Shown: positions 28,128 through 37,929 of the stretch, in pieces
Layout: every line of letters starts with the position of its first letter
How positions within the stretch are numbered: position 1 is the stretch's first letter
Assembly (NCBI RefSeq): GCF_900172255.1
Contig: NZ_FWFU01000002.1
Span: 558,001-622,000, forward strand
Direction of reading: 5' to 3'
Length of the DNA: 64,000 nt
Origin: Roseovarius halotolerans
GTDB lineage: Bacteria; Pseudomonadota; Alphaproteobacteria; Rhodobacterales; Rhodobacteraceae
Notes under the pieces: generated by a model
Databases searched by the model: none
What the model was told of the DNA's origin: nothing
What the model saw: only the letters and a program-made list of their open reading frames with translations
Program-made: the position numbers and the translations under genes

Positions 28128-29222
28128 ATGCGCACCAGCCTTACCATTCTCGGCCTTGAAAGCAGCTGCGACGATACGGCAGCGGCCGTTCTGCGCATTG
28201 AGGGAGACGCGCCAACGATCCTGTCCTCGATCGTTCACGGGCAAAATGATCTGCATGCTGCCTATGGCGGTATCGTGCCTGAGATTGCAGCGCGCGCCCA
28301 TGCAGAGAAGCTCGATATCTGCGTGAAAGCGGCTCTGAACAAGGCGAACACGCCCCTTTCAAAGATTGACGCCGTTGCAGTCACCGCAGGGCCGGGGCTG
28401 ATTGGCGGCGTGCTTTCGGGCGTCATGTGCGCCAAGGGCATCGCGGCGGGCGCAGGATTGCCGTTGATCGGAGTGAACCATCTTGCCGGCCACGCATTGA
28501 CGCCGCGCCTGACCGATGGAATTGCCTATCCCTATCTCATGCTGCTGGCTTCGGGCGGGCATTGCCAGTTTCTGATCGTGCGCGGCTGCGAGGATTTCAA
28601 CCGTCTTGGCGGCACGATCGACGATGCGCCCGGCGAAGCTTTCGACAAGACAGCGCGCCTTCTGGGATTGCCGCAACCCGGCGGCCCCTCTGTCGAGCGC
28701 GAGGCCATGCAGGGCGATCCAGCGCGGTTCCGGTTTCCAAGGCCGCTTCTGGACCGGCCCGGATGCGACATGTCCTTTTCCGGGCTCAAGACGGCACTGT
28801 TGCGGGCACGTGACGACCTGATCGCAGCGCAAGGTGGCCTCACGCACCAGGACCGCGCGGATCTGTGCGCCGGGTTTCAGGCCGCTGTGGCCGATGTGCT
28901 GGCCGAGAAAACCCGCCGCGCGCTTGAGACATATCTTGGCGAAGCGCCCCCTGTGCCAGCTTTTGCCGTGGCTGGAGGTGTTGCGGCGAATTCCGCCATT
29001 CGTACCGTGTTGCAGACAGCCGCCGACGCTGCGCAGACCGCATTCGTCGCACCGCCGCTGGCCCTGTGCACCGACAATGCGGCCATGATCGCCTATGCCG
29101 GAGCCGAGCTTTTGCGGGCAGGACAATGCGATGACATGACACTCGCCGCCCGTCCGAGATGGCCTCTTGACCGCTCCGGCCCGGCGCTTCTGGGTGGCGG
29201 AAAGAAAGGGGCCAAGGCATGA
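28128..29222 (+). CDS. tsaD: tRNA N6-threonylcarbamoyladenosine transferase TsaD
   Basis: TsaD transfers the threonylcarbamoyl group from TC-AMP to A37 of ANN-decoding tRNAs, with TsaB and TsaE. The 364-residue protein starts [16 protein letters not shown]. The metal-binding histidines are His118 and His122 in VNHLAGHA, and [12 protein letters not shown] and [13 protein letters not shown] are present. The ATG at 28128 is chosen over earlier frame positions because it directly precedes the conserved N-terminus. It overlaps gpsA by four bases. Confidence 0.96.
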   Translation: MRTSLTILGLESSCDDTAAAVLRIEGDAPTILSSIVHGQNDLHAAYGGIVPEIAARAHAEKLDICVKAALNKANTPLSKIDAVAVTAGPGLIGGVLSGVMCAKGIAAGAGLPLIGVNHLAGHALTPRLTDGIAYPYLMLLASGGHCQFLIVRGCEDFNRLGGTIDDAPGEAFDKTARLLGLPQPGGPSVEREAMQGDPARFRFPRPLLDRPGCDMSFSGLKTALLRARDDLIAAQGGLTHQDRADLCAGFQAAVADVLAEKTRRALETYLGEAPPVPAFAVAGGVAANSAIRTVLQTAADAAQTAFVAPPLALCTDNAAMIAYAGAELLRAGQCDDMTLAARPRWPLDRSGPALLGGGKKGAKA

Positions 29223-30178
29223 TCACGATCTTCGGCGCAGGTGCGTTTGGCACAGCTCTCGCCATATCCTTGTCGCGCAACGGTCCCGTCACGCTTTTGG
29301 CACGCGACCCTGACCACGTCGCCGAGATGCGTGCGACCCGACAGAATGCGCGCCGCCTGCCCGGCGTCGAGTTGCCCGATAATATCGCGATTTCGGCTGA
29401 ATTAGAGCCTGTTTCAAAGGGTCAGATCGCCCTGTTATCCGTGCCAATGCAACGTCTTCGGGGCGCGCTTGAAACGCATGGGGATGCCCTGTCGCAAGGT
29501 CATCTTGTGGCCTGCTGCAAGGGGATGGAGTTGGCGACCGGCCTCGGACCGACTCGCATCATTGACGAAATGCTGCCCGGCACGACGACGGCGATCCTGA
29601 CCGGACCGTCCTTTGCAGCCGATATTGCGCGAGGCCTGCCCACCGCGCTGACGCTGGCCTGCACAGATGACAAGGTCGGCGAAGCGCTTCAGAGCGCGCT
29701 CAGCACCGCGAATTTGCGGCTCTATCGCACCACCGATACCAGCGGCGCGGAACTGGGCGGAGCGCTCAAGAACGTCATGGCTATCGGGACCGGTGTGGTC
29801 ATGGGTGCGGGGCTTGGCGAAAGTGCGCGCGCGGCGCTGATGACGCGCGGCTTTGCCGAAATGTCACGAATGGCGGCAGCTGTCGGGGCGCGTCCCGAGA
29901 CGTTGTCGGGCCTCTCGGGCTTTGGCGATCTTGTCCTGACCTGCACCTCGGAACAGTCCCGGAATACACGTTTCGGGGTGAGTTTGGGTCGAAATGAGCG
30001 TTTCGATCCCAACGTGACCGTAGAAGGGGCCGCCACCGCGCGCGCCGTCGTCGCGCGTGCTGCCGATCTGGGCATAGACATGCCGGTCACCCGCGCGATC
30101 ACGGCCCTGATCAACGGTGAATTGCAGGTTGAGCAGGCGATGGATATGCTTTTGTCACGCCCATTGAAGGAAGAATGA
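29219..30178 (+). CDS. gpsA: NAD(P)-dependent glycerol-3-phosphate dehydrogenase
   Basis: This enzyme makes sn-glycerol-3-phosphate for phospholipid synthesis from dihydroxyacetone phosphate. The Rossmann motif [10 protein letters not shown] is at residues ~6-15. The catalytic region includes [16 protein letters not shown] with the conserved lysine, and [18 protein letters not shown] is family-diagnostic. The length is 319 residues. The gene is coupled by ATGA overlaps to tsaD upstream and the YCII gene downstream. Confidence 0.96.
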   Translation: MITIFGAGAFGTALAISLSRNGPVTLLARDPDHVAEMRATRQNARRLPGVELPDNIAISAELEPVSKGQIALLSVPMQRLRGALETHGDALSQGHLVACCKGMELATGLGPTRIIDEMLPGTTTAILTGPSFAADIARGLPTALTLACTDDKVGEALQSALSTANLRLYRTTDTSGAELGGALKNVMAIGTGVVMGAGLGESARAALMTRGFAEMSRMAAAVGARPETLSGLSGFGDLVLTCTSEQSRNTRFGVSLGRNERFDPNVTVEGAATARAVVARAADLGIDMPVTRAITALINGELQVEQAMDMLLSRPLKEE

Positions 30179-30447
30179 TGCTGATTGCCCTGATTGCCCG
30201 AGACAAGCCCGGTGCCCTGCAAACCCGCCTCGGCAACCGAGATGCACATCTGGCCTATATCAAGGAAACCGGGATTGTCGCCCAGGCCGGCCCGCTGTTG
30301 GACGATGCGGGAAACATGGCGGGGTCGCTGGTGATCCTAGATGTCGCCGACATGGCGCAGGCGCAGGACTGGGCCGAAAATGACCCCTATGCCAAGGCCG
30401 GGTTGTTCGTGTCGGTCGAGCTGATCGAATGGAAGAAGGTGATCTGA
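30175..30447 (+). CDS. YCII-family protein
   Basis: A 90-residue protein with the YCII fold pattern: it starts [13 protein letters not shown], contains [10 protein letters not shown] and [19 protein letters not shown], and ends in [19 protein letters not shown]. Family members are small, likely enzymatic or ligand-binding proteins with a conserved His/Asp pair; their function is mostly unknown. It overlaps gpsA by four bases and ends three bases before the EVE-domain gene, so all four genes from tsaD form one operon. Confidence 0.88.
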   Translation: MMLIALIARDKPGALQTRLGNRDAHLAYIKETGIVAQAGPLLDDAGNMAGSLVILDVADMAQAQDWAENDPYAKAGLFVSVELIEWKKVI

Positions 30448-30450
30448 GGG

Positions 30451-30870
30451 ATGCGCTATTGGCTGTTTAAATCCGAACCCTCCACCTGGAGCTGGGACGA
30501 TCAGGTCGCCAAGGGCGACGCCGGTGAGGAATGGGACGGCGTGCGCAACTACCAGGCGCGCAATTTCATGCGCGAGATGGAAATCGGTGATCGCGGGTTC
30601 TTTTACCACAGCCAAAAAGAAAAAGCCGTGGTCGGTATCGTCGAGGTCATCGCCGAGGCCCATCCAGATAGCACCACCGACGATGACCGCTGGGAATGCG
30701 TCGACATCAAGGCGATTGCGCCGGTGCGGACTCCGGTCACACTGGAGATGATCAAGGCCGACTCGCGGCTTTCCGAGATGGTGCTGGTAAAAAGCTCTCG
30801 TCTGTCGGTGCAGCCGGTCAGCGAGACCGAGTGGGGCATTGTCTGCGAGATGGCGGGGATTGACGACTGA
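30451..30870 (+). CDS. EVE-domain protein
   Basis: A 139-residue protein consisting of one EVE domain (PUA-like fold). It starts MRYWLFKSEPSTWSWDDQ and has WDGVRNYQARNFMREM, where the aromatic cage residues lie, and FFYHSQKEKAVVGIVEV. EVE domains bind modified bases in DNA or RNA; the specific ligand is unknown. It is the last gene of the tsaD-gpsA-YCII-EVE operon. A weak inverted repeat (ACGGAGG/CCTCCGT, 30883-30917, 21-base loop) follows. Confidence 0.9.
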   Translation: MRYWLFKSEPSTWSWDDQVAKGDAGEEWDGVRNYQARNFMREMEIGDRGFFYHSQKEKAVVGIVEVIAEAHPDSTTDDDRWECVDIKAIAPVRTPVTLEMIKADSRLSEMVLVKSSRLSVQPVSETEWGIVCEMAGIDD

Positions 30871-31046
30871 ACCACAATAAAAACGGAGGATGCCAGCGAT
30901 TTGCCGACACCCTCCGTCACCCCACGTGCTCCCTTGGCACCACACGTGTAACTGGAAAAGGTCTCGGCCTACTGGCCTGTTGCGATGACATTAGCGTGTC
31001 GCGCGCCCGGAGCCAAACCCGGAATATCTAGAATACCCTTCAAATG

Positions 31047-31073
31047 AAAAACGCCCGCCGTTCAAGGCGGGCG
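31047..31073 (-). terminator. Rho-independent terminator of the DUF2853 gene
   Basis: An 8-bp stem CGCCCGCC / GGCGGGCG with a six-base loop. On the minus strand it is followed by TTTTTCATTT, giving a proper T-run. It lies 24 bases past the stop of the DUF2853 gene. Confidence 0.85.
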
Positions 31074-31096
31074 CCGCTCCATTGCTTGCGGGGATG

Positions 31097-31438
31097 TCAG
31101 CCGTAAACAGCCTCTTTCCCGAAATGCTTGGTCAGCATGTAATACACCACGGCGCGGTACTTGTTGCGCTCCGAGCGCCCATAGGTGTCCATCGCCTGAT
31201 TGATCGCGTCCATCAGCTGCGGTCCATCCGCGAGACCCAGCTTCTTGACGAGGAAGTTGTCCTTGACGGTTTCCAGTTCGCCTGGCTGACTTGCTGCCAC
31301 AGTCGACGCATCCGCATTGTAGATCGCGGGGCCGCATCCGATAGTCACCTTCGTCAGAAGGCCCATATCCGGTTCCATGCCACACTTGTTGCGCAGATCG
31401 TCGGCGTATTGCGCAATCAGGTCGTCACGCTTTCCCAT
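31097..31438 (-). CDS. DUF2853 family protein
   Basis: A 113-residue soluble protein starting MGKRDDLIAQYADDLRNKCG. It contains LLTKVTIGCGPAIYNADAS and NKYRAVVYYMLTKHFGKE, which I recognise as DUF2853, a helical family of unknown function common in marine alphaproteobacteria. The open frame goes much further upstream, but the ATG at 31438 is followed by the conserved start and preceded by GGGAGAGACAGT. It is a single-gene unit with its own terminator. Confidence 0.85.
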   Translation of the reverse strand: MGKRDDLIAQYADDLRNKCGMEPDMGLLTKVTIGCGPAIYNADASTVAASQPGELETVKDNFLVKKLGLADGPQLMDAINQAMDTYGRSERNKYRAVVYYMLTKHFGKEAVYG

Positions 31439-31580
31439 ACTGTCTCTCCCACCAGTCCGGCCAGTTTGCCGGATATCCGTGTTGATACCACAGCCCCATT
31501 TCGGCGCCATTTTCAATGGTAGCGGCTGTTTCCCGGTCAACAAAGGGAAAACTTCACCCGCGCTCCCCTGCCGCAGGCGC

Positions 31581-31612
31581 ATAAGAAAAAGACCCCGACA
31601 CTGCTGTCGGGG
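31581..31612 (-). terminator. Rho-independent terminator of ahcY
   Basis: A perfect 8-bp stem CCCCGACA / TGTCGGGG with a four-base loop. On the minus strand it is followed by TCTTTTTCTTAT. It lies 38 bases after the ahcY stop. Confidence 0.9.
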
Positions 31613-31650
31613 CCTTGTTGTGCGATTTCTGACGAGACGCGGCATGTCGC

Positions 31651-33045
31651 TCAGTAGCGGTAATGCTCGGGCTTGAACGGGCCATCGGGTTTCACGCCGA
31701 TATAGTCGGCCTGATCGGCGCTCAGTTCGGTCAGCTTGACGCCGATGCGGTCGAGATGCAGACGCGCGACCTTTTCGTCGAGATGCTTGGGCAGAATGTA
31801 GACCTCGTTCTCGTATTGGTCGCCGCGTTGCCACAGCTCAATCTGCGCCAGAACCTGATTGGTGAAGGACGCCGACATCACGAAACTGGGGTGCCCCGTC
31901 GCGTTCCCGAGGTTCAGCAGACGGCCTTCGGACAACAGGATCAACCGATTGCCCGAGGGCATCTCGATCATGTCCACCTGATCCTTGATGTTGGTCCATT
32001 TGTGGTTCTTGAGATGCGCAACCTGTATCTCGTTGTCGAAATGGCCGATATTTCCGACAATCGCCATGTCCTTCATCTCGCGCATATGCTCGATGCGGAT
32101 GACATCCTTGTTGCCGGTGGTTGTGATGAAGATGTCGGCGCTCGCGATTTCGTCCTCAAGCCGCGTCACCTCGAACCCGTCCATCGCGGCCTGAAGCGCG
32201 CATATCGGGTCGACTTCGGTCACCTTGACACGCGCACCAGCGCCGCGCAGCGATGCCGCGCTGCCTTTGCCCACGTCGCCATAACCGCAAACCACGGCGA
32301 CCTTGCCGGCCATCATCGTGTCGGTGGCGCGGCGGATACCATCGACCAGCGATTCCTTGCAGCCATATTTATTGTCGAATTTCGACTTGGTCACGCTGTC
32401 ATTCACGTTGATCGCGGGGAACGGCAGATGACCTTTTTCCATCATCTTGTAGAGACGATGCACGCCAGTCGTGGTTTCTTCGGACACGCCCTGGATCATG
32501 TGACGCTGACGCGTGAACCAGCCGGGGCTTTCGGCCATGCGCTTGCGGATCTGCGCGAACAGCGCTTCTTCCTCTTCGCTGGTCGGAGTGGCAATCAGGT
32601 CTTCCTCGCCCTCTTCGACGCGGGCACCGATCAGAACATAGAGCGTGGCATCGCCGCCATCGTCCAGGATCATGTTCGCGCCACCTTCTTCGAACATGAA
32701 GATGCGGTCGCAGTAATCCCAATATTCCTCGAGCGTCTCGCCCTTGATGGCGAAGACCGGCGTGCCGCCCGCAGCGATCGCAGCAGCGGCATGATCCTGT
32801 GTCGAGAAGATGTTGCAGCTGGCCCAGCGGACCTGCGCGCCCAGCGCCGCAAGCGTCTCAATCAGAACAGCGGTCTGGATGGTCATGTGCAACGAGCCGG
32901 CGATGCGGGCGCCTTTAAGCGGCTGGCTTTGGCCATATTCCTCGCGAAGCGCCATCAGGCCGGGCATCTCGGTTTCCGCGATATCAAGCTCCTTGCGCCC
33001 ATACTCGGCCAGGTTGATATCCTTGATGATATAGTCCTTTGCCAT
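31651..33045 (-). CDS. ahcY: S-adenosylhomocysteine hydrolase
   Basis: Hydrolyses S-adenosylhomocysteine to adenosine and homocysteine, removing the inhibitor of SAM-dependent methyltransferases. The 464-residue protein begins [20 protein letters not shown]. It has the NAD-binding segment [29 protein letters not shown], and the typical C-terminus [10 protein letters not shown]. It carries the ~40-residue insertion ([16 protein letters not shown]) seen in many proteobacterial enzymes. The start ATG at 33045 has AAGGAGCC eight bases upstream; the frame extends to 33096 without support. Confidence 0.97.
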   Translation of the reverse strand: MAKDYIIKDINLAEYGRKELDIAETEMPGLMALREEYGQSQPLKGARIAGSLHMTIQTAVLIETLAALGAQVRWASCNIFSTQDHAAAAIAAGGTPVFAIKGETLEEYWDYCDRIFMFEEGGANMILDDGGDATLYVLIGARVEEGEEDLIATPTSEEEEALFAQIRKRMAESPGWFTRQRHMIQGVSEETTTGVHRLYKMMEKGHLPFPAINVNDSVTKSKFDNKYGCKESLVDGIRRATDTMMAGKVAVVCGYGDVGKGSAASLRGAGARVKVTEVDPICALQAAMDGFEVTRLEDEIASADIFITTTGNKDVIRIEHMREMKDMAIVGNIGHFDNEIQVAHLKNHKWTNIKDQVDMIEMPSGNRLILLSEGRLLNLGNATGHPSFVMSASFTNQVLAQIELWQRGDQYENEVYILPKHLDEKVARLHLDRIGVKLTELSADQADYIGVKPDGPFKPEHYRY

Positions 33046-33151
33046 CAGCGTGGCTCCTTGCAAATCTACACGTTGAGGTGCAGATAGCACTGACACCCGA
33101 CTTAGGCAACGCCACCTCCTGTTTCATCACGCCAAGGACGATTTGAAGACC

Positions 33152-33745
33152 ATGAAACAGCCTCGCGCATGGCAGAAGATGCTTTCAGGCCGTCGGCTCG
33201 ATCTGCTTGATCCGACCCCTGTGGACATCGAGATCGAGGACATTGCCCACGGCCTTGCCTTTGTCGCGCGCTGGAACGGGCAGACACTGGGTGACTATGC
33301 CTATTCGGTGGCCGAGCATTCCCTGCTGGTGGAACGGCTGTACACTCGGCTGAACCCGTCTGCGCCTGCAAAATGGAAACTGGCCGCATTGCTGCACGAT
33401 GCGCCGGAATACGTGATCGGAGACATGATCTCACCAGTGAAATCCGCGGTCGGGCCGGGCTACGACGAATTGGACAAACGGCTATGCGCGGCGATCCATA
33501 TCCGTTTCGGCCTGCCCGCGACGATCCCGGCGCAGGTCAAGAAACAGATCAAGAATGCAGATCGGATCAGCGCGTGGATGGAAGCCGTGCGGATTGCCGG
33601 CTTTACCGAGGCCGAGGCCAACCGCTTTTTCGGCAAGCCCGACACGGCGATGATGGAAGGGCTCGCGATTTTGCTGCGTCCACCGATGGAGGCGCGCGCC
33701 GACTACACCGCCCGCCACCACGAGCTGCTGTCCGAAATGGGCTGA
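33152..33745 (+). CDS. HD-domain phosphohydrolase (YfbR-like)
   Basis: A 197-residue protein with an HD metal-dependent phosphohydrolase domain. The metal ligands are seen in VAEHSLLVERL (H), LAALLHDAPEYVIGD (HD) and a later KNADRISAWME (D). It is like the YfbR 5'-deoxynucleotidase group, so a nucleotide substrate is likely but not proven. The start is ambiguous: TTG at 33143 has AAGGA five bases upstream, while ATG at 33152 has GAAGA close by; I chose ATG. It faces the phosphatase gene convergently with a 15-base gap. Confidence 0.83.
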   Translation: MKQPRAWQKMLSGRRLDLLDPTPVDIEIEDIAHGLAFVARWNGQTLGDYAYSVAEHSLLVERLYTRLNPSAPAKWKLAALLHDAPEYVIGDMISPVKSAVGPGYDELDKRLCAAIHIRFGLPATIPAQVKKQIKNADRISAWMEAVRIAGFTEAEANRFFGKPDTAMMEGLAILLRPPMEARADYTARHHELLSEMG

Positions 33746-33760
33746 GGCCGCTCCACTCGC

Positions 33761-34507
33761 TCAGGTTGAAACGAAGCGCACGAAGCCGGGTTCGATGATC
33801 GCGGCGGTCAGGTGGCCGGTGTGACAGGCCCCGGTGTCTATACCGATCCTGCCGTCCTTCATCTCGGGCTTGTCCCTGATGAAATGTCCATGCACCATCC
33901 ACAGTCCGTCCTGCCTGGGTGTGCTGAATATCTTGGGGTGGCCCCACAATAGACCATGGCCACGATGAGGCTCGATTGGCCGGGTCGGATCACCCCCGGC
34001 ATGGCTGGTCACGACATTGCCGTTTTGCCAGATCAACGGACGCTCATCGATCCACTCGAGCAAGGCCAGCCCGGCACGGTCACGAAGGCGGTCACGGGTC
34101 TCGGCAGGCGAGCCGCTGTCTGGATCGAGACCGAAGCTGCGCAATGTCGCGCTACCGCCGTTCCGGGTCCAGAGCGGCCATTTGGCGCCCGGCATATCCA
34201 GGAACTCCAGCATCATCGCCTCGTGGTTGCCCATGAGGCAGACCACCTCGCGCGCGCCATCCTGCTCAAGCGTCATCAGCTTTCGCAGAACGCCGGCGCT
34301 GTCAGGACCACGGTCGACATAGTCGCCAAGAAAGACCAGCGGCAGCTTGGGCGCCTCGCTCTCCAGCATGACAAGCAGCGCCTCCAGAAGATCCAGACGG
34401 CCATGAATGTCGCCAACGGCGACAAATGGCCGATCGGGAGTGATCGGAGCGACAAAACGTGGTTTGCGTGGGTCAAAGCGGTTGATGAGAGCGCGAAATC
34501 GGGCCAT
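33761..34507 (-). CDS. PPP-family serine/threonine (bis-5'-nucleosyl) phosphatase
   Basis: A 248-residue metallophosphoesterase with the complete PPP signature: GDIHGRLDLL near residue 33, GDYVDRGPDS near residue 61, and LMGNHEAMML near residue 91. Downstream histidines occur in SHAGGDPTRP and VHGHF. It could act on phosphoproteins or on dinucleoside polyphosphates such as Ap4A; the sequence does not decide. Single gene, divergent from the type I secretion operon. Confidence 0.9.
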   Translation of the reverse strand: MARFRALINRFDPRKPRFVAPITPDRPFVAVGDIHGRLDLLEALLVMLESEAPKLPLVFLGDYVDRGPDSAGVLRKLMTLEQDGAREVVCLMGNHEAMMLEFLDMPGAKWPLWTRNGGSATLRSFGLDPDSGSPAETRDRLRDRAGLALLEWIDERPLIWQNGNVVTSHAGGDPTRPIEPHRGHGLLWGHPKIFSTPRQDGLWMVHGHFIRDKPEMKDGRIGIDTGACHTGHLTAAIIEPGFVRFVST

Positions 34508-34667
34508 TGCACAACCATTAAGCCGTTCGTGCTCGTGGGCAAGGGGTAACGATGCGTCCGGCGGCGCGAAAAGCTGAGAGATGCAGTTGATCCTGAATTG
34601 GAAACATGCGCCGAAAAAGCGTATAAGACTCGTGTAACTGTTTCGATTTAAGTTCCATCTAGTATTC

Positions 34668-34683
34668 TGGTTTCATAAAACCA
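34668..34683. promoter_or_regulatory. Operator-like inverted repeat upstream of the type I secretion operon
   Basis: TGGTTT and AAACCA flank a four-base spacer, forming a perfect 6-bp inverted repeat 25 bases before the ATPase start at 34709. The surrounding 200 bases are AT-rich for this genome. It could be a regulator site or part of the 5' leader. Confidence 0.35.
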
Positions 34684-34708
34684 AATAGTCACAGGCGTCG
34701 GGACAATC

Positions 34709-36448
34709 ATGTCAAGTGTCGAAAGACCGGGTATTCAGGAGTTGCGCGCCGCGCGTGGCAAGGGGCGTGTCTTATTTTTCTGGGCCTTCGTGTTTTCGAT
34801 TTTCGTCAACCTCCTGATGCTGACCGGTCCACTCTACATGCTGCAGGTCTATGACCGGGTGCTTGCCTCGAAATCGGTCGAGACCCTCGTGGCCCTCTCG
34901 CTTCTGGTAACCATGCTTTACGCGCTGATGGCTGTGCTGGATTATGCCCGCGGGCGCGTCATGGCACGGATCGGAGCACGGTTCCAAAGCGTGCTGGATG
35001 CGCGCCTTTTCAACGCGACACTGCAGCGCTCCAAGAACCCGCACGACCGCCCCGTCTGTAACGCCGCGCTTCGTGATCTCGACTCGCTTCAGAACCTGTT
35101 CGTTTCGCCCGTGCTGCTGGCGATCATGGACATGCCATGGACGCCGATCTTCATCGCCGCGATTTTTATCTTTCACCCGGTGCTGGGCTGGGTTTCGGTT
35201 GCAGGGGGGCTGATCATCGTCGTGCTGGCGCTTCTGAACCAGACCGTGACGGCGCATCGCGTGCGCATCTCCCAGATCGCGACGCAGCGGGCGCATTCGT
35301 TTGCCGAACACGCCCAAGAGGCCAGCGAAGTCGCGCTGAGCCAAGGGCTGGGTGACAGCCTGGAAAGCCGCTACAAAAGGTTACGGAACCTCGCACTGAA
35401 GCAAACCATGCGCGCCAACGACTGGACCGGGGTCTTTACCTCGATGACCAAGGCGTTTCGGCTCTTCCTGCAATCCGCGATCCTTGGGCTTGGTGCCTAT
35501 TTCGTGCTCCTGGGCGAGCTGACGCCGGGGTCGATGATCGCCGGCTCGATCCTGCTTGGGCGGGCGCTGGCCCCGGTCGAGCAGGCAATGAGCAACTGGC
35601 CCGTGTTGCAACGTGCGCGCGCCGGCTGGAAGACGCTTGAGAAGTTCCTTGCCTCCGTGCCGTTTCAGGAAGAGCGCACCGAGCTTCCGGTGCCCGAGGC
35701 GCGTCTGCGCGTTTCGGGGCTCACCATCGTGCCTCCGGCTTCGAAACGGCCCACGGTGCGGAATGTCAACTTCGTTCTCGAGCCGGGTCAGGCTCTTGGC
35801 GTGATCGGCAAGAGCGGCTCGGGCAAGTCGACGCTGGCGCGGGTGCTCTCCGGGTATTGGCCGCCGGCTGCCGGTGAGGTGCGTCTGGGCGGAGCCACCC
35901 TTGATCAGTACGATCCGATGCATCTGGGCGCGCATATCGGCTACCTGCCGCAGACCGTCAGCCTGTTCGGTGGCACCATCGCAGAGAATATCCGCCGCAT
36001 GGCACTCGAACCTGATTCCAAGGGCGTCGTGGCAGCGGCCAAACAAGCCAACGCGCATGACATGATCATGCAACTACCCAGCGGCTATGACACCTATCTC
36101 GACGGCAACGAGAACATGCTTTCGGGAGGACAGCGCCAACGGATCGCATTGGCACGTGCACTTTATGGCGAACCCGTGCTGCTGATCCTGGACGAGCCCA
36201 ACTCGATGCTGGATGCGGAAGGCTCGGATGCGCTGAACCAGACGGTGAAAAGTTTCAAGGAAAAGAACAAATCGGTGATCGTGATGACCCACCGGCCCAC
36301 CGCAATCGCCGAATGCGATCTGCTGATGGTGTTGGACAAGGGCAACGTGCTGGCCTTTGGGCCGCGCGACGATGTTCTTGAGAAAACCGTGATGGACCCG
36401 CGCAAGCCGCGCCTTGCAACCGCGGCGCCCGGCAAGGTGGCGATGTGA
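34709..36448 (+). CDS. Type I secretion ABC transporter ATPase/permease (PrtD/PrsD type)
   Basis: A 579-residue inner-membrane exporter with a fused permease and ATPase. About six hydrophobic segments fill residues 20-290. The ATPase domain has Walker A GKSGSGKST near residue 367, the signature LSGGQRQRIALARAL near residue 470 and Walker B VLLILDEPNS. It lacks an N-terminal C39-like domain, as in PrtD/PrsD transporters for RTX-type proteins. It overlaps the HlyD gene by four bases. In rhizobia such systems export EPS-modifying glycanases, and its place beside EPS genes fits that by analogy. Confidence 0.92.
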   Translation: MSSVERPGIQELRAARGKGRVLFFWAFVFSIFVNLLMLTGPLYMLQVYDRVLASKSVETLVALSLLVTMLYALMAVLDYARGRVMARIGARFQSVLDARLFNATLQRSKNPHDRPVCNAALRDLDSLQNLFVSPVLLAIMDMPWTPIFIAAIFIFHPVLGWVSVAGGLIIVVLALLNQTVTAHRVRISQIATQRAHSFAEHAQEASEVALSQGLGDSLESRYKRLRNLALKQTMRANDWTGVFTSMTKAFRLFLQSAILGLGAYFVLLGELTPGSMIAGSILLGRALAPVEQAMSNWPVLQRARAGWKTLEKFLASVPFQEERTELPVPEARLRVSGLTIVPPASKRPTVRNVNFVLEPGQALGVIGKSGSGKSTLARVLSGYWPPAAGEVRLGGATLDQYDPMHLGAHIGYLPQTVSLFGGTIAENIRRMALEPDSKGVVAAAKQANAHDMIMQLPSGYDTYLDGNENMLSGGQRQRIALARALYGEPVLLILDEPNSMLDAEGSDALNQTVKSFKEKNKSVIVMTHRPTAIAECDLLMVLDKGNVLAFGPRDDVLEKTVMDPRKPRLATAAPGKVAM

Positions 36449-37758
36449 CCGAAACCCCTGACGAGAAAGAGCCCAACTGGAGCGGCACCGTGCCACTGAT
36501 GGCAGGGTTCATGGCTATGATCGCGCTGGTTGGCGGTCTCGGTTTCTGGTCGGTGCGCGCCGAGCTCTCCGGTGCCGTGGTTGCGCCGGGCCAAGTCACT
36601 GTCGAATCCAACCGGCAGGTCATCCAGCACCCCGAAGGCGGTGTCGTCGGCGATATCCTTGTGAAGGACAGTGACCGCATCGAAAAGGGCGATGTCCTGA
36701 TCCGGCTCGACGGCCGGCGCCAACGCAATGAGCTGAGCATCATCGAAGGCCAGATGCGGGAATTGTCGGTGCGCAAATCACGCCTTCAGAGTGAGCGTGA
36801 CGATCTGGAAGTGATCGAATTCGACCCCGATCTGGTCGCCGCTGCCGCAGATGCCCCTGAGATCGCCCGCCTCATGCAGGGCGAGCGAACACTGTTTCAG
36901 TCACGCAAGGAATCCTTGTCTCAGGAGGTCGGCCTTCTGAACGAACAGAACCTGCAGATCGAGAACCGGATCGGCGGGCTGAAAGCCCAGCTCGATGCAC
37001 TCAACGAGCAGGTGGCGTTGGTTCAGACCGACCTGGAATCCGAGCGCGATCTTCTGACCCAGAACCTCACCCGCGCGGCGCGGGTCAGTGACCTGATGCG
37101 CGAACTGGCGGGACTGAAAGGTCAGGTCGGGCGGATCGAGGCGGAAATGGCCGAACTGCGGGGTCAGAAGGCAAGCAACGGCATCGCCCTGTTGCAGCTG
37201 AAAACGCAACGCCGCGAGAACGCCGTCTCTCAACTGCGAGACCTCGAGTTTCGCGAGATCGAGTTGATCGCGCGGCGCAACAGCCTGCGCGACACGATCT
37301 CGAGGCTCGATATCCGCGCGCCCGTGGATGGCATCGTCTACGGCCTCCAGGTCTTCGCGGTTCAATCCGTCGTGCAGGCCGCGCAGCCTTTGATGTATAT
37401 CGTTCCCCAAGATCAGCCGCTCGTCGTGTCCGCCCGCGTCGATACGATCAATATCGACGAGGTCTATGCCGGTCAGGAGGCCTCGCTTCAGTTCTCGGCC
37501 TTCGATCAGCGCAAGATCCCGGAACTTAAAGGCAAGGTGCAGCGCATCTCGGCCGATGCCTTGCAGGATCAGGCGACCGGGCAGCCCTATTACTCGGTCG
37601 AGATCCTGCCCGACAGCGATGAGATCGCGAAATTGCAGGGCCACAGCCTGCTGCCGGGGATGCCAGTGCAATCCTTCATCCAGACCGGCGCACGCTCGCC
37701 GCTGGTCTACATGATCGAGCCGATGGCAGGGTTTTTCAGCCGCGCGTTCCGAGAATAG
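36445..37758 (+). CDS. HlyD-family type I secretion membrane-fusion protein
   Basis: A 437-residue periplasmic adaptor. One transmembrane helix lies near residues 13-35 (PLMAGFMAMIALVGGLGFW), followed by a barrel-sandwich half (VVAPGQVTVESNRQVIQHPEGG), a long coiled-coil hairpin (residues ~95-275) and the second half with RAPVDGIVYGLQVF. It links the ATPase to the outer-membrane channel. The GTG start at 36445 overlaps the ATPase stop. No RTX substrate gene lies next to it. Confidence 0.92.
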   Translation: MTETPDEKEPNWSGTVPLMAGFMAMIALVGGLGFWSVRAELSGAVVAPGQVTVESNRQVIQHPEGGVVGDILVKDSDRIEKGDVLIRLDGRRQRNELSIIEGQMRELSVRKSRLQSERDDLEVIEFDPDLVAAAADAPEIARLMQGERTLFQSRKESLSQEVGLLNEQNLQIENRIGGLKAQLDALNEQVALVQTDLESERDLLTQNLTRAARVSDLMRELAGLKGQVGRIEAEMAELRGQKASNGIALLQLKTQRRENAVSQLRDLEFREIELIARRNSLRDTISRLDIRAPVDGIVYGLQVFAVQSVVQAAQPLMYIVPQDQPLVVSARVDTINIDEVYAGQEASLQFSAFDQRKIPELKGKVQRISADALQDQATGQPYYSVEILPDSDEIAKLQGHSLLPGMPVQSFIQTGARSPLVYMIEPMAGFFSRAFRE

Positions 37759-37929
37759 CCGGACAACGGGCTGACGCATAATCGCAACAGTCGGCCCGAA
37801 CCTGTGGCGCACTTCAGCGACAGTGGAAAAATTAGCCGGATTCTGATAAGGTCGGACCTAAGGGCTGTTAATGACACGTGAAAACACGTGCGAGACTAGG
37901 CCCGCGAGGCAGAGAACGAGCATATTTCA

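Noticed and set aside
31663-33087. 474-codon plus-strand frame opposite ahcY
   Set aside because: Antisense shadow of a very strongly conserved enzyme gene.
33046-33130. SAM/SAH-type riboswitch upstream of ahcY
   Set aside because: The short leader does not show the conserved SAM/SAH pseudoknot core, so I do not call one.
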